From assembly GCF_000092645.1 (NCBI RefSeq), contig NC_014165.1, positions 682,001-746,000 of the forward strand: a DNA stretch of 64,000 nt, in the 5' to 3' direction. This document shows positions 26,162 through 33,543 of the stretch, one piece after another (within the stretch, counting starts at the first letter, position 1; each line of letters opens with the position of its first letter). The notes under the pieces are model-generated. The model saw nothing but the letters and a program-made list of their open reading frames with translations. It had not been told where the DNA came from and did not search any database. This DNA comes from Thermobispora bispora DSM 43833 (lineage in GTDB: Bacteria; Actinomycetota; Actinomycetes; Streptosporangiales; Streptosporangiaceae). A program made the translations under genes and the position numbers.

Positions 26162-27802
26162 GTGGACAGCTTCGACGTGATCGTGGTCGGTGGCGGTGCG
26201 GCGGGGGTGCCGCTGGCGGTGCGGCTGAGCGAGGACCCCGGCCTGCGGGTGCTGCTCCTCGAGGCGGGGCCGGACGCGCGGCGGCGTCAGGACTACCCGG
26301 CCGAGCTCATCGCGGCGAGCATGATGTCGGCCGCGATGCCGGGCCACCCGAACAATTGGGCGTTCACCGCGCAGCTCACTCCGGAACTCGGCTGCTCAAT
26401 GGCGCGCGGCAGGATTCTCGGCGGCTCCACCGCGCTCAACGGCGCGTACTTCGTGCGGGCCCGGAAAACCGACGCGGACCGGTGGGCCGCCGCCGGAAAC
26501 CACGAATGGTCCTATGAGAAGATCCTGCCCTACTACATCAGGCTGGAAAAAGATCTCACCTACGGCGATGCCCCGGGGCACGGTTCCAGCGGGCCCATGC
26601 CGGTGAACCGGGTGACCGAAAATCTCTCACCCGTCACCGACGCGTTCTACGAGGCCGCCGAAGAGCTGGGTTTCTCGTATGAGCCGGATAAGAACGACAT
26701 GACGTCGAATGAGGGGTATGGGCCGCTGCCGCAGAACGCGGTCGACGGGGTGCGGATGAACACCGCCCTCGCCTATCTCAGCCCGGTCCGCGAGAGCCGG
26801 CCCAACCTCACCGTCCGGGGGAACACGGTCGTCCACCGGATCATCCTCGACGGCGACCGGGCCATCGGCGTGGTGGCGCGCACCGGGCGGCGGACCACCG
26901 TGTTCCGGGCCGGCACGATCGTGCTCTGCGCCGGCGCGATCAAGTCACCCCACCTGCTGCTGCTCTCCGGCATCGGCCCCGCGGACGAGCTCCGCCGGGC
27001 GGGCATCCGGGTCCGGCACGACCTGCCCGGCGTGGGCAAGGGGTACACCGACCACCCCGACATCCTCTTCAACTGGGTGCCCAGGCGCCGGCTCGACGAT
27101 CCCTGGCTGCCGCGGCTCTTCGAAGGGGTGCTGCACTGGACCGCGTCCGGATCCGCCACGTCCGGCGACCTCGAGATCCTGCCCATGCTGCGGCCCTTCG
27201 GCCGGGCGGTCTTCGGCCCCGCGGGCAAGGGCCTGCTCACCATGGCCGCGCACCCGCTCGCCACCCTGCGGGGCATGATGGGCACCTCGCTCAAGCGCAA
27301 CCTCGACCAGCTGCTCCACAGCGCCGGGCTCAACCTGGTCGTGGCGCTCCAGCGCCCCGAGTCCCGCGGGGAGCTCACCATCGTCTCGCCCGATCCGGAC
27401 GTGCACCCGAGGCTGCGGCACCGCTACCTCACCACCGCCCGGGACCGGGAGCGGATGCGCGAGGCCCTGCGCGTCGCCGCCGGCCTCCTGCGGTCGAAGG
27501 CGTTCCGGCCGTACGTCAAGAGGTTCGGCGAGATCGACCGGAAGACCCTCGACAACGACGCGCTGCTCGACGCCTGGGCCCGGCGGCACATCGGCACCGC
27601 CTTCCACACGGCCGGGACCGCGAAGATGGGCCCGGCCGGCGACCCGGAGGCGGTCGTGGACCAGTACGGCCGGGTGCACGGCATCGACGGCCTCTGGATC
27701 GCTGACCTGTCCATCCTCCCGGACGTGCCCAGCCGCGGGCCGGCCGCCACCGCGGTGATGATCGGGGAACGCGTCGCCGACTTCATCCGCGAGAAGGCCT
27801 GA
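26162..27802 (+). CDS. GMC-family FAD oxidoreductase, MftG-like C-terminus
   Basis: 546 residues. FAD motif VIVVGGGAAGVPLAVRL at the start, GMC signature GRILGGSTALNGAYF near 87, and the active-site His in FHTAGTAKMG. The position normally carrying a second His/Asn reads VPSRGPAATAVMIGERVAD instead, a variant I associate with mycofactocin-linked GMC proteins (MftG). No mycofactocin gene is in the window, so that link is a guess; choline/alcohol dehydrogenase-like is the safe name. The first third uses more A/T-ending codons than its neighbours. The start is GTG 26162, seven bases behind GGGGAGG. Confidence 0.85.
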   Translation: MDSFDVIVVGGGAAGVPLAVRLSEDPGLRVLLLEAGPDARRRQDYPAELIAASMMSAAMPGHPNNWAFTAQLTPELGCSMARGRILGGSTALNGAYFVRARKTDADRWAAAGNHEWSYEKILPYYIRLEKDLTYGDAPGHGSSGPMPVNRVTENLSPVTDAFYEAAEELGFSYEPDKNDMTSNEGYGPLPQNAVDGVRMNTALAYLSPVRESRPNLTVRGNTVVHRIILDGDRAIGVVARTGRRTTVFRAGTIVLCAGAIKSPHLLLLSGIGPADELRRAGIRVRHDLPGVGKGYTDHPDILFNWVPRRRLDDPWLPRLFEGVLHWTASGSATSGDLEILPMLRPFGRAVFGPAGKGLLTMAAHPLATLRGMMGTSLKRNLDQLLHSAGLNLVVALQRPESRGELTIVSPDPDVHPRLRHRYLTTARDRERMREALRVAAGLLRSKAFRPYVKRFGEIDRKTLDNDALLDAWARRHIGTAFHTAGTAKMGPAGDPEAVVDQYGRVHGIDGLWIADLSILPDVPSRGPAATAVMIGERVADFIREKA

Positions 27803-27921
27803 TCGGCGAGGGGGACCGATCGGCCTCGGCGCGGCGGGCCCGGCCGGGCCTACGCGGGCAGAGGCCGAGCGGTTCCTCGAGCGGGCTCGATCGGCGGGGG
27901 AGCGGGTCTCGCCGGCGTCGG

Positions 27922-27969
27922 GAGCGGGCTCGATCCGGTCGTGAGCGAGCTCGATCCGGTCGTGAGCGG
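27922..27969. repeat. 21-bp tandem repeat with degenerate neighbours
   Basis: The unit beginning GAGCGGGCTCGATCCGGTC repeats at 27922 and 27943 with one mismatch. A partial third copy starts at 27964, and looser relatives extend from about 27880 to 28060 in the gap behind the GMC gene. No gene is seen in the gap. Confidence 0.5.
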
Positions 27970-28093
27970 GCCCGGTGTCGTCCGGTAGCGGGCCCGATCG
28001 GTGGCCGTGAGCGGGCCGGCGTTGCCCGGGAGGGGCTTGATCGGCGGTTAGCGGGCCCGGCGTCCGGGCCGCTGGCTCCCCGAGCCGGCCGGA

Positions 28094-28566
28094 TCAGGCC
28101 GCCCGGCGGACCACCACGTCCCCGATCCGCGCGGCCAGATGCAGCTCGATCGTGGCGGCCTCACCCTCGCCCGGCGCCGCCGGCGGCACCACCCGCTCGA
28201 CCCGGACCCCGAGGCCGCTGTGCACCTTGTGGTCGATCAGCAGCTCGCCCATCCGGCCGCGGCCGTGCACCTCGAGGCGGGCCTCCGGAGGGACGATCAC
28301 GGTCAGCTCCCCGAGCACGACCTCGGCGCGGCAGCGGATCCTGCCGCCGGGGGCCAGGGGCACGCGGCTCAGGTCGAGCGTGCCCGCACCGGCGTGCACC
28401 GCGTAGCTCTCCCGCACCTCGGCGGCGCTCCCCGGCCGCCAGGTGCAGGAGCCGATCCGCGGAACCCGGGCCGCCGCGGTCCGCATCAGGAGCGCGAGCG
28501 CGGTGAGCGCGCCACCGACGAGCGGCAGGCCGGTCGAGCCGCCGGCCGACCGCTGCACCGTGACCA
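28094..28566 (-). CDS. Hypothetical protein resembling the C-terminal (toast-rack-like) half of PspC-type membrane proteins
   Basis: 157 residues: one N-terminal hydrophobic helix (LPLVGGALTALALLMR), then a beta-rich domain with YAVHAGAGTLDLSRV, VVLGELTVIVPPEARLEV and GRMGELLIDHKV. Such repeats occur as the C-terminal domain of many actinobacterial PspC proteins. Here it is a separate gene 147 bases behind the PspC gene, with its own strong AGGAGG ribosome site before ATG 28566. The same frame is open back to an ATG (28715-28717) overlapping the pspC stop, so a longer coupled product is possible. Function unknown; envelope stress is a guess. Confidence 0.65.
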
Positions 28567-28713
28567 TGCGTCCTCCTCTGTCAGGGTGAGCCGGAAGGCG
28601 AGGGAGCCGGGCGGCGCGCTCCGGTGCGTGATCGCCGTGGTGCCGGCCTCGGTGGGCCGCGACGGCACGCGCCGGGCGCGGCAGGACCGGCGACGGGGTC
28701 GTCAGGGGCGGGC

Positions 28714-29391
28714 TCATCGGCCACCACCCGCCGGGTCGGCGGGGTCCGGCGGCCGGTCCGGAGCGGGCGGTGCGGCGGGACCGCCGTGCTCCGGCCCGGC
28801 GGGCCCGGTGTCCCGCGGCGCGTGGTACGGCCCCCGCGGTACGTACCAGGCGCCCGGCCGGCGATACGCGCCGGGGCGAGGCGGTGGCGGCGCGTCGCCC
28901 CGGCCGGTGGCGAGCGGCACCCCGTGCCGCAGGGCCCGCTCCCGCATCGACTTGGCCAGGGCCAGCAGGTCGACCCCGCGGGCGTGCGCGGCGAGCAGGG
29001 TGAGGGCGAGCAGCGTGCCGATCACGATCGTGCCGCGGTCGATCCCGCCCGACGCCACGTTGAGGAGCACGCCGAACGCGAACACCGCGCCGAGCAGCGC
29101 GAGCACGGTCTCGGCGTCGAACTGCCGGCGGGTCCACCGCTCCAGGTGGCTCGGGCTCTCGTCGGGCTGCCGCATGAGCAGGTACGCGGAGGCGTACAGC
29201 AGCAGCCCGGTGCCCGAGGCGAGCACCAGCAGGGCGAACCCCACGCGGAACAGCACCGGGTCGATCCCCGTGTACCTGCCGAGGCCGGCGCACACGCCGG
29301 TGAAGAGGCCACCGTCCCGGTGGCGGCGCAGCACCCGGCCGGGCTCCGGCCCCGCCGGGGCGTGGGAGGGTGCGGTCGGTACCTCGGGCAT
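28714..29391 (-). CDS. PspC-domain membrane protein
   Basis: 226 residues from ATG 29391. The PspC domain covers about residues 20-80 (RHRDGGLFTGVCAGLGRYTG, then a helix ending in YLLMRQPDE), followed by two further membrane helices and a Pro-rich tail ending in GPAAPPAPDRPP. PspC proteins act in envelope-stress signalling, often beside two-component systems; here a PspC-containing kinase gene lies divergently 289 bases away. Other in-frame starts exist upstream (29574 and an ATG near 29448); 29391 is preferred because the conserved domain follows it closely. Confidence 0.8.
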   Translation of the reverse strand: MPEVPTAPSHAPAGPEPGRVLRRHRDGGLFTGVCAGLGRYTGIDPVLFRVGFALLVLASGTGLLLYASAYLLMRQPDESPSHLERWTRRQFDAETVLALLGAVFAFGVLLNVASGGIDRGTIVIGTLLALTLLAAHARGVDLLALAKSMRERALRHGVPLATGRGDAPPPPRPGAYRRPGAWYVPRGPYHAPRDTGPAGPEHGGPAAPPAPDRPPDPADPAGGGR

Positions 29392-29680
29392 GCCTCCATC
29401 CTCACCGGTGCCCGCCGCGCCGCGGAATCCGGGAGACCCCTGACTCATCCCGGAGCCCGGCCCGGGGCGGCTCAGGACGCCCGCCGCCGCGCCGTACCCG
29501 ATGCCGCCGCCGGGGCCGCGGCGCGCGGCGGCCCTGCCCTCGCGGCGCCGCCGTTCGCGCACGTCGGCGGCCATGCGGTCCCCCGGCGTACCGGGCCCCG
29601 GCCGGCCGTGCCCCCGTCCGGCCGGATCAGGGACCGGTCAGGGTCCGGCCCGGATGCGATCAGAGCCGTGGCATGTGACG

Positions 29681-30868
29681 ATGCTGTCCGAGATGTACGA
29701 GATGCCGACCGCGCCCAAGGCGTGCCCGCGGATGGTGAGGCCGGTGGCCGGCCGGGTCCTCGCGGGTGTCGCGCAGGGGGCCGCGGCCCAGCTACGGCTC
29801 GATCCGGTCGTCCTGCGGCTCGCCTTCGTCCTGCTCACGCTCGTCGACGGCCTCGGGTTCGTCGCGTACGTGGCGCTGTGGATGTTCACCCCCAAGGAAG
29901 AGGTCCATGGCCCGGAGCCGCGGCGCGACTGGGGGCAGGTCGTCGCGTACGGCGTGCTGTGGCTGGTCATGGTCGTGCTGAGCTGGCTGATCGGCGGCGG
30001 CCTCGGCTTCTGGCCGATCGCGGTCGGCGGGATCGGCTCGCTGATCATGTGGCAGCAGGCCGATCCCGGGCGGCGGGAGCGCCTGGTGAGCGGCGCGGTC
30101 CGGCAGGTGAGCACGGGCTGGCTGCGCACCGCGATCGGCGTGATCCTCGTCGTGGTCGGCGCGATCGGCTTCCTCGCCGCCAGTGGTGAGCTGGCCCGGG
30201 CGCGCACCGGCCTGGTGTTCAGCGCCGTGGTCGTCGGCGGCATCTTGATGATCACCGCCCCGTGGCTCGCCTCCCTCATCAGGGAGCTGCAGCGGGAGCG
30301 CACCGAGCGCATCCGGCAGGAGGAGCGGGCCGAGATGGCCGCGCACATCCACGACTCGGTGCTGCAGACCCTCACCTTGATCCAGCGCAACGCGCACGAT
30401 CCGCGCGAGGTGCTGCGGCTCGCCCGGTCGCAGGAGCGGGAGCTGCGCGCCTGGCTCTACCAGCCCAAGCCGGGCGACGACACCATGCTCGCCGCCGCGG
30501 TGCGGCGGATCGCGGCCGAGGAGGAGGACACCCACGGGGTGAAGATCGAGGTCGTCTGCGTGGGCGACTGCGAGCTGGACGAAAGGCTGGTCGCCATGCT
30601 CCACGCCGCGCGGCAGGCCATGGTGAACGCCGCGAAGCACAGCGGCGCCCCGGTGATCTCCGTCTACGCCGAGGTGGAGCCGGAAGAGGTGACCGTGTTC
30701 ATCCGGGACCGGGGCAAGGGGTTCGTGCTCGACGAGATCCCCGAGGACCGGATGGGCATCCGGCAGTCCATCATCGGCAGGATGGAACGTAACGGCGGAA
30801 GCGCGAAGATCAAGACCGCCCCCGGTGAGGGCACCGAGGTCGTGCTGACCATGAAGCGGAGCCCGTGA
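29681..30868 (+). CDS. PspC-domain sensor histidine kinase
   Basis: About 395 residues. An N-terminal PspC domain (residues 15-75, RVLAGVAQGAAAQLRLDP) is followed by four membrane helices, then a HisKA_3-like dimerisation helix with AEMAAHIHDSVLQTL, where His224 is the likely phosphorylated residue. The ATPase domain has AARQAMVNAAKHSGAP (N-box), IRDRGKGFVLDEI (G1) and GMGIRQS-type sequence. It should phosphorylate the LuxR-type regulator encoded next. ATG 29681 is a choice among several starts (GTG 29675, ATG 29693); none has a strong ribosome site. Confidence 0.88.
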   Translation: MLSEMYEMPTAPKACPRMVRPVAGRVLAGVAQGAAAQLRLDPVVLRLAFVLLTLVDGLGFVAYVALWMFTPKEEVHGPEPRRDWGQVVAYGVLWLVMVVLSWLIGGGLGFWPIAVGGIGSLIMWQQADPGRRERLVSGAVRQVSTGWLRTAIGVILVVVGAIGFLAASGELARARTGLVFSAVVVGGILMITAPWLASLIRELQRERTERIRQEERAEMAAHIHDSVLQTLTLIQRNAHDPREVLRLARSQERELRAWLYQPKPGDDTMLAAAVRRIAAEEEDTHGVKIEVVCVGDCELDERLVAMLHAARQAMVNAAKHSGAPVISVYAEVEPEEVTVFIRDRGKGFVLDEIPEDRMGIRQSIIGRMERNGGSAKIKTAPGEGTEVVLTMKRSP

Positions 30869-30897
30869 CCCGGGCGGCGCGGGCGGTGAGGGAGTCG

Positions 30898-31536
30898 ATG
30901 AAGACCGTACGGGTGCTGATCGTCGATGATCATCGGCTGTTCCGGGCGGGCGTGCGCGCGGAGTTAGGGCCGTCGATCCAGGTCGTCGGGGAGGCGGGGG
31001 ACGTCGACTCGGCGGTCAAGGCGATCGAGGAGCTCAGGCCCGACGTGGTGCTGCTCGACGTGCACATGCCGGGCGGCGGTGGCCTGGAGGTGCTGCGCCG
31101 GGTGCGCGAGGCCGGGATCCCGACCCGGTTCCTCGCCCTGTCGGTGTCCGACGCCGCGGAGGACGTGATCGGGGTGATCCGCGGGGGCGCCCGCGGCTAC
31201 GTCACCAAGACCATCAGCGGGCCGGAGCTGACCGACGCGATCCACCGGGTGGCCGACGGGGACGCGGTCTTCTCGCCCCGGCTCGCCGGGTTCGTGCTCG
31301 ACGCGTTCGCCTCGACCCCGGCACCGCCGATCGACCCCGAGCTCGACTCGCTCACCCAGCGCGAGCGCGAGGTGCTCCGGCTGATCGCCCGCGGCTACGC
31401 GTACAAGGAGATCGCCAAGGAGCTCTTCATCTCGGTGAAGACCGTCGAGACGCACGTCTCCAGCGTGCTGCGCAAGCTCCAGCTCTCCAACCGCCACGAG
31501 CTGTCCCGCTGGGCCAGCGCCCGGCGGCTCGTGTGA
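30898..31536 (+). CDS. NarL/LuxR-type response regulator
   Basis: 212 residues. Receiver domain with Asp10-Asp11 and phospho-acceptor Asp54 (VVLLDVHMPGG), plus the conserved Lys in YVTKT. The C-terminal LuxR helix-turn-helix reads LTQREREVLRLIARGYAYKEIAKEL. Partner of the preceding PspC kinase. ATG 30898 has GAGGGAG three bases upstream; an alternative GTG at 30865 overlaps the kinase stop (GTGA). Targets unknown; control of the divergent PspC genes would fit. Confidence 0.92.
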   Translation: MKTVRVLIVDDHRLFRAGVRAELGPSIQVVGEAGDVDSAVKAIEELRPDVVLLDVHMPGGGGLEVLRRVREAGIPTRFLALSVSDAAEDVIGVIRGGARGYVTKTISGPELTDAIHRVADGDAVFSPRLAGFVLDAFASTPAPPIDPELDSLTQREREVLRLIARGYAYKEIAKELFISVKTVETHVSSVLRKLQLSNRHELSRWASARRLV

Positions 31537-31623
31537 CCCCGGCGTGTCCCCGGCCCGGCACCGTGTCGGCCCGGCCACCATGGGTATGAGCAGCGGCAGT
31601 GCGCACGACGTGGGGGGACGAGG

Positions 31624-32364
31624 GTGAAGCCACTGCGCCCGCTGGCGGGCTGCCTCGGCGTGCTCGCGGTCGCCAACGTGCTCAACAACCGGGTCGCGCG
31701 CCGGATGGCCCCGGTCACCTCGGCCGCCGCGCTCACCGCGATGCTGGTGATCGTCCGCCGTCACGGGGTGACCTGGCCGGAGCTGGGCTTCCTGCGCGCC
31801 CGGCGCGGCGCCGCGCTGGGCGGCGCGCTCGCCGCCGCGGTGGCGGCCGGGTACGCCGCCGGCGTCGCGATCCCGCACACCCGCGCGTTCTTCCACGACC
31901 AGCGGGCGCTCGGGCTGTCCCGCGCCCGCCTCCTGGAGGAGGCCCTGGTCCAGGTCCCGGTCGGCACCGTGCTGCTGGAGGAGATCGGCTTCCGCGGCGT
32001 GCTGCCCGCCCTGCTCGGCCGGGTGCTCCCCGGGCCCACCGCGGCCGCCGCCTCGGCCGCCCTGTTCGGGCTGTGGCACGTCCTCCCCGCCGTCGACATG
32101 GCGAAGGCCAACCCGGCGCTCGGCCGGCTGGCCGGCGGTTCAGCGGGCGCCGACGGGCCGGCCGGCGCGGACGCCGGGGACGGCCGGGCCCGCACCGCCC
32201 GCCTGGTGGCCGGCACCGTGGTCACCACGGCCGCGGCCGGTGTGCTCTTCCACGAGCTGCGCCGCCGCGGCGGGCTGCTCGCCCCCGCCCTGCTCCACCT
32301 CGCCACGAACTCCCTCGGCTACCTGGCCGCCCACCTCTCGGCACAGGTACGCCGGCCCGCCTGA
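31624..32364 (+). CDS. CPBP-family intramembrane protease
   Basis: 246 residues, multi-spanning. The three CPBP (Abi, Rce1-like) motifs are present: EEIGFRG with Glu119/Glu120 and Arg124, FGLWHV with the metal His, and HLATNSLG. A Gly/Ala/Asp-rich loop (about 175-195) separates the last two. Family members cleave membrane-bound peptides or process bacteriocins; no substrate can be named here. The start is GTG 31624 with GGGGGGACGAGG just upstream. Confidence 0.85.
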   Translation: MKPLRPLAGCLGVLAVANVLNNRVARRMAPVTSAAALTAMLVIVRRHGVTWPELGFLRARRGAALGGALAAAVAAGYAAGVAIPHTRAFFHDQRALGLSRARLLEEALVQVPVGTVLLEEIGFRGVLPALLGRVLPGPTAAAASAALFGLWHVLPAVDMAKANPALGRLAGGSAGADGPAGADAGDGRARTARLVAGTVVTTAAAGVLFHELRRRGGLLAPALLHLATNSLGYLAAHLSAQVRRPA

Positions 32365-32484
32365 CCGGCGGCCCGGCCGGGATGGCCGCCCGCGCCGCCG
32401 TACGGCACAGGGCCGGTGGGCCGGCGCGGTGGCGCACCCCGGTCGAGCGGGCCGGACGGGGAACCGCCGCGCGCGGTGCCGTGC

Positions 32485-32640
32485 CGCCGGGGACGCGCGG
32501 TCACCCGCAGAGGTCCGGGGCCGCGAGACGGGGATCGGTCACGTCCGGAAGAGCCGCGCGGCCCGTGCGTCCGGGGCGCGCGGTCACCTGCGGAGGCGCC
32601 GTGCCGATGGGGATGATCGGTCACGTCCGGAAGAGCCGGG
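32485..32640. repeat. Two copies of an ~82-bp degenerate repeat unit
   Basis: A 24-mer starting GATCGGTCACGTCCGGAAGA is identical at 32533-32556 and 32615-32638. Before each copy lies a similar GCGCGGTCACC(C/T)GC(A/G)GAGG block, so the unit is about 82 bp. Further GGTGACC-like elements continue to 32713. The whole gap 32365-32712 holds no gene; it separates the converging CPBP and PIG-L genes. Confidence 0.55.
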
Positions 32641-32712
32641 CGGTGCCGTACGGCCGGGCATCGGGCGGTGACCACGGCACAGCCGGGCGTCAGCAGGTGA
32701 CCATGGCGGGTG

Positions 32713-33432
32713 TCAGGCGGTTACCACGGCGTGGAACGCCTCGGCGAACGACCCCTCCGGCAGCCCGGCCGCACGGGCGTTCGCGCTGAGCCAGCCCTTG
32801 ACCATGCCGGCGAGGTCGGGGATGTGGGAGGTCTGGCTCTCGTGGGCGCGCAGCGCGGCGATCTTGCGCTCCACGGTCGCGGTGACGTCGACGTAGCGGT
32901 TCGGCGTCATCGTGCCCGACAGCCAGACCTCGCGCACGGTCCACGGCTCCAGGCCCTCCTCCGTGATCAGCTCGGGGAAGGCGCGAGGGTTCCGCGCGTC
33001 CGGGTAGACCGCGTCGAGGGTGGCCGCGCCCACGGCCCGGTGGTCCGGGTGGCTGGGCCCGATCGCGGCGTAGTTGCGCTCCGGAGTGGAGGTGATGACC
33101 AGGTCGGGCCGCACCTGGCGGATCACCCGGGTGATGGCCCGGCGCAGCTCGAGGGAGTACTCCACCGCGCCGTCGGGGTAGCCGAGCCACCGGAGATCGG
33201 AGACGCCGACGCACTTGGCGGCCGCCGTCTGCTCCGCGCGGCGGGTGGCGGCGATCTTCTCGGCGGGGGTCTCGTGGTCGGGCCAGCCGGCCTCGCCGTC
33301 GGTGACCAGGCAGTACACCACCTCGGCCCCGGCGTCCGTGAGCTTCGCGATCGTCCCCGCGCCACCGAAGTCGATGTCGTCCGGGTGCGCGACGACCACG
33401 AGCACCTTGCGGATGGCGGCCTCATCGAGCAT
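32713..33432 (-). CDS. PIG-L (LmbE-like) deacetylase
   Basis: 239 residues. VVVAHPDDIDFGGAGT near the N-terminus supplies the His-Pro-Asp-Asp metal site, and GPSHPDHRAVG supplies the third ligand. Members remove N-acetyl groups from GlcNAc conjugates, such as MshB in mycothiol synthesis, or act on antibiotic intermediates. Nothing here decides which; length and context (next to pcrA) suggest a general actinobacterial paralogue. The start is ATG at 33430-33432; it is divergent from pcrA with about 110 bases between them. Confidence 0.88.
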   Translation of the reverse strand: MLDEAAIRKVLVVVAHPDDIDFGGAGTIAKLTDAGAEVVYCLVTDGEAGWPDHETPAEKIAATRRAEQTAAAKCVGVSDLRWLGYPDGAVEYSLELRRAITRVIRQVRPDLVITSTPERNYAAIGPSHPDHRAVGAATLDAVYPDARNPRAFPELITEEGLEPWTVREVWLSGTMTPNRYVDVTATVERKIAALRAHESQTSHIPDLAGMVKGWLSANARAAGLPEGSFAEAFHAVVTA

Positions 33433-33543
33433 GCGCTAATGCCCCTTTCGTCCGGCGCGCACCGCCACCGGGAGCGGGAAGCCCGCGGCGCGTGCGGCGG
33501 TCATCGGTCTTCGGTTGTCATTGGACCGCCTTACTCTAAGGAC

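Noticed and set aside
28486-28668. 60-residue minus-strand frame between the PspC gene and its neighbour
   Set aside because: It overlaps the better-supported gene starting at 28566 in another frame and has no ribosome site or family features.
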